A stretch of DNA of 7,038 nt from an uncultured Spirochaetaceae bacterium (lineage in GTDB: Bacteria > Spirochaetota > Spirochaetia > SZUA-6 > Bin103), in NCBI GenBank assembly GCA_913043885.1, contig CAJWOB010000133.1, positions 1 to 7,038 of the forward strand, in the 5' to 3' direction. The position numbers and the translations under genes were made by a program. Under the pieces are notes generated by a model. The model saw nothing but the letters and a program-made list of their open reading frames with translations. It ran no database searches and had not been told where the DNA came from. Numbering within the stretch: position 1 is the stretch's first letter; each line of letters begins with the position of its first letter. Positions 1-5,571 of this stretch are shown piece after piece.

Positions 1-1590
1 GGCGGGCTCGGCTGCGCCGTCGTCAATCCGCCTGTCTCGCCAGAGCGACTGGCCCACTACGCGCTGGGCCGACTGGCGGGCACGCACGTGGATGCAGTCG
101 TCTTCACCGTAGGCTCAGTCGCCGGCTACACCACCTCATACCCGACCAACGTCGATGGCATGGAGTTCCTGGTCGATCGTCTGGACGCGGGAGCGACGCT
201 CGGCGATGCCGGACAGTGGCGCCGCGCTCAGAATCTCAAGGGCCTCTGGGACGCTGGCCACGATCCGTTCCAGATCGTCATGGAGGAGAGCCGGCGGCTG
301 GGCATGGACTTCTGGCTGCAACTGCGCATGAACGACTGGCATCACGTGGATGCCAGCGGCAAGAACTACCGGCTGATCGGTAGCGAATGGTACGAGGGGC
401 ACCCCGAGTATCTAATCGGTGCCGACGGCGCCGCCGGGTGGCCGGAGCAGCTGGCCAGTAGCCTGCAGTGGTTCCAGGACTTCGCCCACGACGAGGTGAG
501 GCGGCTGCGACTGGAGGTGGCGGCCGAAGCGGTGGAACGCTACGACGTCGACGGCTGGGAGTACGACTTCATTCGCTGCCCCGGCCTGTTCAAGCACGGC
601 CAGGAGCGGGCGAACGCGCATCTGATCACTACCCTCATTCGCGACACTCGAGCCATGCTGGACGAGCGCGCCAGGGCCCGGGGCCGCCCGCTGCCATTTT
701 CGGTGCGGGTGCCCAACACCATCGAGGGCTGCAGCATGCTGGGCATCGACGTGCTGGAGTGGATGGCGGACGACCTCGTCGACATCGTGGTGCCCTGCTC
801 CTTCTTTGCCCAGGACACCGAAGAGGACGCCTCCGAGTGGGTGGCTGCGGCGGCAGACACTCCGGCGCGCATCCACTTCGGCATGGACGAGGGCTACCTC
901 ACCGGCGCCAATCAGGGGCGTGGGGTGCCCTACTATCAGGTCCCCGACCCGATTATGCAGGCGCTCACCGCGGAGATGGTCCGTGGCATCGCGGCCCGGC
1001 ACTGGCGGGCCGGCGTCGACGGCATCTATCTATTCAACGGTCCCGGCACCGCGTACACGTACGGCTACGACAAGGAGGAGGTGCTCACGGAGATCGGATC
1101 GCCGTTGCGCATCCAGCACAAGGACAAGCACTACGTGGTGATGCGCCGCAACGGCTCGTTCCCCAATTGCTTTCCCCAGGAGTACTCGCTGCCGGCCGAG
1201 CTGGGCACCTCAGCCACGACGTTCGCGATCGACGTCGCCGATGATATTGCCGGTGCCGGGGCACGGGTCGAGGCGGTGACGCTGAAGCTACTGTTCGACG
1301 AGGCGTGCCACGCCGATCGGCTCGATGTCCGACTGAATGGCCGTCCGCTCGTGTGTGCCAATCCCCTGTTACCGGGAAGGCCAGCTCCCGGCCACAAGTA
1401 CTGGGCGGTGTACGATCTGACCGCCGATCCGCCGGCGCAGGGAGACAACGAAGTCCAGGTCGCCGTCCAGCGTACCGAGCGGCTGGCCGAGGAGCTCCCT
1501 CTCGTCGTCAGCGATATCGAGCTGGAGGTCAGCTACCGGTATCCGAACGGACCCTGGAAGCATCCTCCCGGATTCGACCCGCGCACTTAG
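1..1590 (+). CDS. Glycoside-hydrolase-like TIM-barrel protein, copy A (5' partial)
   Basis: No characterised family is recognised with certainty; this looks like a glycosidase-type (beta/alpha)8 barrel followed by a beta-sandwich. The frame is open from base 1. Counting visible codons from base 1, key segments are R-M-N-D-W-H-H at 109-115, W-E-Y-D-F-I-R at 186-192 (Asp189 at the end of a predicted strand, like the D-Y/F-x-R strand of GHL10/DUF4015-type barrels), G-I-D-V-L-E-W at 248-254, G-M-D-E-G-Y at 294-299 (possible second acid) and G-V-D-G-I-Y-L-F-N at 338-346. Residues about 400-511 form the sandwich, with a G-D-N-E-V-Q-V-A-V strand as in GH2-type jelly rolls. A GTG at 88 could be called as start, but it would delete codons 10-29 (N-P-P-V-S-P-E onward), which align with copy B. 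The true start therefore lies about 20-30 codons left of the window. Substrate is unknown. It converges on copy B with a 6-bp gap. Confidence 0.85.
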   Translation, partial: GGLGCAVVNPPVSPERLAHYALGRLAGTHVDAVVFTVGSVAGYTTSYPTNVDGMEFLVDRLDAGATLGDAGQWRRAQNLKGLWDAGHDPFQIVMEESRRLGMDFWLQLRMNDWHHVDASGKNYRLIGSEWYEGHPEYLIGADGAAGWPEQLASSLQWFQDFAHDEVRRLRLEVAAEAVERYDVDGWEYDFIRCPGLFKHGQERANAHLITTLIRDTRAMLDERARARGRPLPFSVRVPNTIEGCSMLGIDVLEWMADDLVDIVVPCSFFAQDTEEDASEWVAAAADTPARIHFGMDEGYLTGANQGRGVPYYQVPDPIMQALTAEMVRGIAARHWRAGVDGIYLFNGPGTAYTYGYDKEEVLTEIGSPLRIQHKDKHYVVMRRNGSFPNCFPQEYSLPAELGTSATTFAIDVADDIAGAGARVEAVTLKLLFDEACHADRLDVRLNGRPLVCANPLLPGRPAPGHKYWAVYDLTADPPAQGDNEVQVAVQRTERLAEELPLVVSDIELEVSYRYPNGPWKHPPGFDPRT

Positions 1591-1592
1591 TT

Positions 1593-1604
1593 GCCGCTAG
1601 CGGC
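1593..1604. repeat. 12-bp perfect palindrome at convergent gene ends
   Basis: GCCGCTAGCGGC reads the same on both strands. It spans the 6-bp gap between the stop of copy A (1588-1590) and the stop of copy B (1597-1599 on the plus strand, read TAG on minus). It could fold into a short GC hairpin in both transcripts and help end them, but there is no loop and no T-tract on either side, so a standard intrinsic terminator is not supported. A palindrome of this length can also arise by chance in GC-rich DNA. Confidence 0.45.
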
Positions 1605-3309
1605 CACGCCGGTCGCCAACGGCACCCGGTGAGCCGGGGTACGCCCCGGTCCGTGCCGGTAGCGTGCCGGTCGGATACTCATAGCTCACCTCGATCTCGG
1701 CATCCTCGACGCTAATCGGTAGCTCGCCGGCGGTGCGCTCGTTGCGCGTCCGGGCGCGAACGGTCACTACGTTCTGGCCCGCCCGCGGCGGGTTCTCGGC
1801 CAGGTCGAAGATCTGCCACGCATCGTTGCTGCCCCGCGTACTTGGCTGCAGCGGGTTACCGTTCGTCACCTCGGCGCCGTTCAGCGTTACCTCGAGGTCG
1901 TCATCGATGCTGACGTTGGTAAGGTGCAGCAACAGCCGGGTAGCGCGCACCAGGTCGGCATTGGCGGTGACGTCATCGACCACGTCGAAGTGGAGCTCCG
2001 TGGCATCCGAGGTCACCTCCACTGGGATCTGTCGCTCGGTCTTCAGGCAGTTCGGAAAGCTCGGATGTGACCGGGTCAGCGCATAGGACTTGTCGCGGTG
2101 GCGGAGCCGGTCGGGCGAGACCACATCATCAAGTATTGGCGCCAGCTCATGGTCATAGGTGAGCGAGGAGCCGAACCAGTTGAACACGTAGATGCCGTCG
2201 ACACCGCGGTCGTGGTGACGGGCGGCGAGACCACGAATCATCTCGTCCGTCATGTCGCTCATCAACGGCGGGTTGTAGAACCAGCGGTTGAACCCGCCGT
2301 TGTGCCCCGCGAGGTAACCCTCCTCGAGGCAGGCGAGCATCGTCACCGGGGTGTCGGCGGCCAGCGCCACCCACTCGCTGACGTCGTGCTCGAGATCCTG
2401 GGCGAAGAAAGGAGAGCTCACCACGACATCCACTAGATGGTCGGCGACCCATTCCTCCACGTCGAGGCCGAGCCGTCGGGTGCCGTCCAGGGTGGGTGGC
2501 AGCCGCACCGCCAACCCAACCGGGCGGCCTCTGGTCTTGGCCACCTCGTCCAACCCCTGTCGCGTCTCCCGGATCAACTGCGTCATCAGGTGGGCGTTCT
2601 TGCGCTCCTCCCCGAACGCGAAGTAGCCGGGCACGCGCATGAAGTCGAACAGAAAGCCGGTACAGTCGTAGCGTTCGCACACCTCGATGGCGATGTCGCG
2701 CCGCATCGCCCGTACCTCGTCGTGGACGTAATCCTGCAGCCAGGTCATCACCTCCTGGTGCTGTGGATGGTCGCTCCAGCCGGCGGCGCCGCGCTCGCCG
2801 ATCAGCAGCTCTAGCCGCTCCTCGTAGAAGCGACTGCCACCGAGTCGATACACCTTCCCCTCGCCAGTGTCGACGTGGTGCCAGTCGTTCATGCTCAGTC
2901 GAAACCAAGGGTCGATGCCCAGACGATGCGCCTCGTCGACGTGGACCTCCAGGTGATCGACACCGGCCGCCGCCGAGCGCTTCAGATTCTCGGCATGCTT
3001 CCAGTAGCGTAGGTCGCCGAGTACCGCACCGCGCTCGTAGCGGTCGATCAGGTATTCCATCTGCGTCTTCTTCGATTTGAAGGCGGTGACGTAGCCTGCG
3101 TCCGGCCCGATGCCGCCGACATAGGCATCCACCGGGCCGCCCTCGAACTGGCCGAAGTGGGACATGGCCGCCGTCTCAGGGGCCATCGGCGGATTGAAGT
3201 ACGACTCGAAGCCGTGGTTGATGTCCCACATCAACCGGTAATGGCGCTGCAGTCGGCCCGCCGGCTTGGTGGAGCTCATGGTACGCCCACCGGATGTTGC
3301 TTCGCTCAC
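1597..3309 (-). CDS. Glycoside-hydrolase-like TIM-barrel protein, copy B
   Basis: Complete 570-residue paralog of copy A, colinear with it over nearly the whole length (for example P-P-M-A-P-E against P-P-V-S-P-E, and M-N-D-W-H-H-V-D in both). Landmarks are R-L-M-W-D-I-N-H-G at 25-33 (probable first barrel strand), S-M-N-D-W-H-H at 139-145, F-L-F-D-F-M-R-V-P at 219-227 (Asp222), G-L-D-V-E-E-W at 281-287, C-L-E-E-G-Y at 327-332 and G-V-D-G-I-Y-V-F-N at 369-377. A beta-sandwich covers about 427-545, with G-Q-N-V-V-T-V-R at 511-518. Residues 1-22 are polar and there is no signal peptide, so the protein is probably cytoplasmic. The GTG start is chosen because a strong Shine-Dalgarno lies just upstream; an ATG at 3279 has a poor one. 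A hydrolase-like role on a carbohydrate is inferred from fold and family resemblance; the reaction is unknown. It is transcribed divergently from copy C. Confidence 0.87.
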   Translation of the reverse strand: MSEATSGGRTMSSTKPAGRLQRHYRLMWDINHGFESYFNPPMAPETAAMSHFGQFEGGPVDAYVGGIGPDAGYVTAFKSKKTQMEYLIDRYERGAVLGDLRYWKHAENLKRSAAAGVDHLEVHVDEAHRLGIDPWFRLSMNDWHHVDTGEGKVYRLGGSRFYEERLELLIGERGAAGWSDHPQHQEVMTWLQDYVHDEVRAMRRDIAIEVCERYDCTGFLFDFMRVPGYFAFGEERKNAHLMTQLIRETRQGLDEVAKTRGRPVGLAVRLPPTLDGTRRLGLDVEEWVADHLVDVVVSSPFFAQDLEHDVSEWVALAADTPVTMLACLEEGYLAGHNGGFNRWFYNPPLMSDMTDEMIRGLAARHHDRGVDGIYVFNWFGSSLTYDHELAPILDDVVSPDRLRHRDKSYALTRSHPSFPNCLKTERQIPVEVTSDATELHFDVVDDVTANADLVRATRLLLHLTNVSIDDDLEVTLNGAEVTNGNPLQPSTRGSNDAWQIFDLAENPPRAGQNVVTVRARTRNERTAGELPISVEDAEIEVSYEYPTGTLPARTGAYPGSPGAVGDRRGR

Positions 3310-3313
3310 GCTG

Positions 3314-3320
3314 TCCTCCC
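3314..3320 (-). promoter_or_regulatory. Shine-Dalgarno of copy B
   Basis: On the minus strand GGGAGGA ends 4 nt before the GTG at 3309-3307 (GGGAGGACAGCGTG), with the core GGAGG 6 nt away. This near-ideal site decides the GTG start over the in-frame ATG at 3279, which has only a weak purine stretch before it. Confidence 0.75.
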
Positions 3321-3332
3321 TGGGTACCGGTC

Positions 3333-3361
3333 ACCGTAGCCGAGGCGCCGGCCGGGGTCGA
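3333..3361 (-). promoter_or_regulatory. Candidate sigma-70-type promoter for copy B
   Basis: Read on the minus strand, TCGACC (plus 3356-3361, four of six matches to TTGACA) is followed after 17 bp by TACGGT (plus 3333-3338, the T-A-n-n-n-T form of a -10 box). Transcription would start near 3326, giving a leader of about 17 nt that just includes the Shine-Dalgarno. Spacing is ideal, but the hexamers are weak matches in GC-rich DNA, so this is a suggestion only. Confidence 0.35.
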
Positions 3362-3378
3362 GCCCGCCACGTTCGCGC

Positions 3379-3384
3379 TACCAT
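3379..3384 (+). promoter_or_regulatory. Candidate -10 box for copy C, implying a leaderless mRNA
   Basis: TACCAT (T-A-n-n-n-T type) lies with 6 nt between it and the ATG at 3391, the spacing at which the transcription start would fall on the A of the start codon. No Shine-Dalgarno-like sequence is present upstream of this ATG, which agrees with leaderless translation. The -35 region is poor (TCGAGC at 3358-3363, only 15 bp away) and overlaps the -35 candidate of the divergent copy B promoter. Confidence 0.35.
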
Positions 3385-3390
3385 CGGCCC

Positions 3391-5007
3391 ATGGATCAGC
3401 GGATCGATCTCTCGCCCTCGCACCTTGCCGCGGTCGACCGGCCACGACGCATCATCGACCAGATGGACGCGGCCACACCGCGTGACCTCTACGGCATCGA
3501 CATGGACGAGTGGCTGCGTCTGCGCTTCCACCACGCCGATCTCGACGGCACCCAGATCGACGGATTCTGGTGGGACATCAGCAACAGTGAGGAGGCGTAC
3601 GCGCTGTACGAGACCCCGAGCCGGCCGCTGCTCCACGACCCGCCTCTACAGAAATGGCGCGACGCTGGTATCGACTACGTGGGCACCTTGTTGGAGGAGA
3701 CGCGGCGCCGCGATCTCGAGGTGTTCTGGAGCCACCGCGTCGGTCCGGTAGACCCCGCCCAGCCGTGGGCGGAGATTCCCCTCGACCATCCGGGGCGCCG
3801 CAACTACCTCAAGCAGGAGCATCCCGACTGGGTGCAGAAGTGCTGGTGGTGGCAGGGACTCTACGACCTGTCCTCCGCCGGGCTTCGCCAGCACAAAGTG
3901 GACGTGCTCCGCGAGCATCTGCAGTGTTATCCCTTCGACGGCATCCAACTGGACTTCTCCCGCCACCAGCCGTGCCTGCCCCTTGGCAGACAGTGGCAGC
4001 TCCGCGACGAGGGGACCACCTTCGTGCGCATGATCCGGGAGATGATGATGGAGGTAGGACGGGAGCAGGAACGGCCGATTCTGCTGGCGGTAAAGGTGCC
4101 GGAGACGGTAGCCGGCTGCGCCATCGATGGGCTGGATGTCGCCCGTTGGGCTCGCGAGCTGCTGGTGGACATCTTCGTTATCGGGTCGCGCACCATCACC
4201 GTCGATGTCGCCGACTTCCGCAGGATCACCGCCGGCACCCCGATCAAGGTGGCGGCCACCCACGATGCCCATCACTCCACCGACGGCTACTGCAGCCCCT
4301 CGTTGGACGTGTTTCTTGGCGTATTCAGTAACTTCTGGGCGCAGGGCGCGGACTTCGTCACCGTCTTCAACTGGCCGACGGCACCGGAAGAGGAATACAC
4401 CCGCCTCGGTAGCGTCGGCGATGTGATAGCGGGTACCTACGAGCAGCACACCGAGGCGATGTACCTGGTCGGCGGCGCGGCGTCGATGCGGGGCCGTGCC
4501 AAGACCTTCGTGGCGGAGCGGCGCGGTGGCTTTCCCTGGACCGACGACGGCTGCTTCTACTGCCGCAACGACGACCGGCCGCTGCCACGGGAGTTGCCCA
4601 ATCACGGCGCAGGCGTGGAGATACTGGTGTTCATCTGGGACGCCGACGCCGTGTCGAGCCCTGGCGGCGAGCTTCAGATCGTCCTGTGGGCGGCAGCATC
4701 GGCCGACAAGATCGAAGCCCGCCTCGGTGGAGCGCTGCTGGCGGAAGTTGCCCGCGACCCCGACTGGAAGGACGCGCAGATCTATGGGGACAAGCCGCAG
4801 CTGCCGGCGGGCAACGTGCCCAACTATGTGGTCGACCCCGAGCAGCAGCTGCTCATGCTTCGTTTCCGTCTGCCGCCTGGGGTGGTGGTCGTCGGCAAGA
4901 ACACGGTCCGCCTGCGGTTGCTGGAGCGCTCCGCCTACCGACCGAGGATGCGGGGAACCGCGATAGTCGTGGAGAAGACGGAGGTGCAACTCGCCCCGCA
5001 TGCATGA
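3391..5007 (+). CDS. Diverged glycoside-hydrolase-like TIM-barrel protein, copy C
   Basis: A 538-residue distant paralog of copies A and B. Shared landmarks are G-T-Q-I-D-G-F-W-W-D at 53-62 (first strand), W-R-D-A-G-I-D at 89-95, D-G-I-Q-L-D-F-S-R-H at 183-192 (Asp188, equivalent to Asp222 of copy B), G-L-D-V-A-R-W at 247-253 and G-A-D-F-V-T-V-F-N-W at 319-328. A C-terminal sandwich follows, with K-I-E-A-R-L-G-G at 440-447 and G-K-N-T-V-R-L-R-L at 502-510. The M-N-D-W-H-H motif is absent; the aligned place reads V-F-W-S-H-R-V (111-117). The E/D-E-G-Y site reads D-G-Y after a His-rich stretch (291-300). Other oddities are a C-W-W-W-Q run (151-155) and a C-F-Y-C pair (388-391). There is no signal peptide, so it is probably cytoplasmic. 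It may bind or cleave a different substrate from A and B, or be inactive. The ATG is the only sensible start near the divergent spacer, and its stop overlaps the next gene. Confidence 0.85.
   Translation: MDQRIDLSPSHLAAVDRPRRIIDQMDAATPRDLYGIDMDEWLRLRFHHADLDGTQIDGFWWDISNSEEAYALYETPSRPLLHDPPLQKWRDAGIDYVGTLLEETRRRDLEVFWSHRVGPVDPAQPWAEIPLDHPGRRNYLKQEHPDWVQKCWWWQGLYDLSSAGLRQHKVDVLREHLQCYPFDGIQLDFSRHQPCLPLGRQWQLRDEGTTFVRMIREMMMEVGREQERPILLAVKVPETVAGCAIDGLDVARWARELLVDIFVIGSRTITVDVADFRRITAGTPIKVAATHDAHHSTDGYCSPSLDVFLGVFSNFWAQGADFVTVFNWPTAPEEEYTRLGSVGDVIAGTYEQHTEAMYLVGGAASMRGRAKTFVAERRGGFPWTDDGCFYCRNDDRPLPRELPNHGAGVEILVFIWDADAVSSPGGELQIVLWAAASADKIEARLGGALLAEVARDPDWKDAQIYGDKPQLPAGNVPNYVVDPEQQLLMLRFRLPPGVVVVGKNTVRLRLLERSAYRPRMRGTAIVVEKTEVQLAPHA
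4980..4986 (+). promoter_or_regulatory. Possible Shine-Dalgarno for the membrane protein gene
   Basis: GGAGGTG lies inside the end of copy C, 13 nt before the ATG at 5000. The motif is strong but the spacing is longer than usual, so initiation may rely partly on ribosomes finishing copy C. Confidence 0.35.
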
Positions 5008-5566
5008 TGAGCTGCGCCCCCGCAGTAAGGCGGTGCTCATCGCCGTGCTGCTGGCCGCGACCTACGCGCTCGGCAGCTACCTGTTCCTGGTCCTGCTGTC
5101 GCTGGTCGGGTTGCTGCGGGACGAGCTGACGCTGGCGGCTGCGCGTGGCGATGTGGGCCGCGTCTGGAGGCCCCTCGTCGGATACGCTGGCCCACTGGTG
5201 CTCGCTGCCGCACTGCTGGCGACATGGGCGCTGGTGCCCCGGGCCTACCTCCGCTACGGCGTACGGGTCGGCTGGTTTCGCCGCTCGGTGACGGAGGGCA
5301 CCCATCCCAGCCACCTGTCGCTCGGCTCCGGGTATCGCGTGCTCATTGGGCGGTTCTCCCTGGTTGCCGGCGGGCACCTGGGCCTGCTGGCGCTGGCGCA
5401 GACGGGGCGCGCCGCCATTCTGCTCGGCCGCGACACCGCGGATGCAGGAGCCACACCCGGCATCACACTGCTGACGGTGCCGCTGGCAGCCCTGGCGCTC
5501 GCCGGCGTCGCGGGCGGCATAGCGCTGCTGCGCCGCGAGAAGCGGGCGTCCGCCAGCCGACCCTAG
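5000..5566 (+). CDS. Small four-helix integral membrane protein, unknown function
   Basis: I do not recognise this 188-residue protein. Hydrophobic segments at about 11-39, 59-79, 118-142 and 154-177 predict four membrane helices. Positive charges place the N-terminus (R-P-R-S-K), the middle loop (80-117, rich in Arg) and the C-terminal tail (R-R-E-K-R) in the cytoplasm. No signal peptide cleavage site, metal motif or catalytic motif is visible. The ATG overlaps the last 8 bases of copy C, so the two are probably cotranscribed and translationally coupled. The stop falls 5 bp before the stop of the convergent FG-GAP gene. That it is a real gene is supported by hydrophobic periodicity, charge distribution and exact fit between neighbours, not by homology. 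It could anchor or serve the copy C protein, but this rests only on position. Confidence 0.7.
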   Translation: MHDELRPRSKAVLIAVLLAATYALGSYLFLVLLSLVGLLRDELTLAAARGDVGRVWRPLVGYAGPLVLAAALLATWALVPRAYLRYGVRVGWFRRSVTEGTHPSHLSLGSGYRVLIGRFSLVAGGHLGLLALAQTGRAAILLGRDTADAGATPGITLLTVPLAALALAGVAGGIALLRREKRASASRP

Positions 5567-5571
5567 CCGCG

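Noticed and set aside
412..1002. Minus-strand frames inside copy A
   Set aside because: They lie opposite the most conserved barrel part of copy A and show no recognisable motif; typical high-GC antisense openness.
3646..5040. Long minus-strand open frame (464 codons) antisense to copy C
   Set aside because: A shadow of GC-rich coding on the plus strand. Its translation shows no fold or family motif, whereas the plus-strand product aligns with copies A and B.
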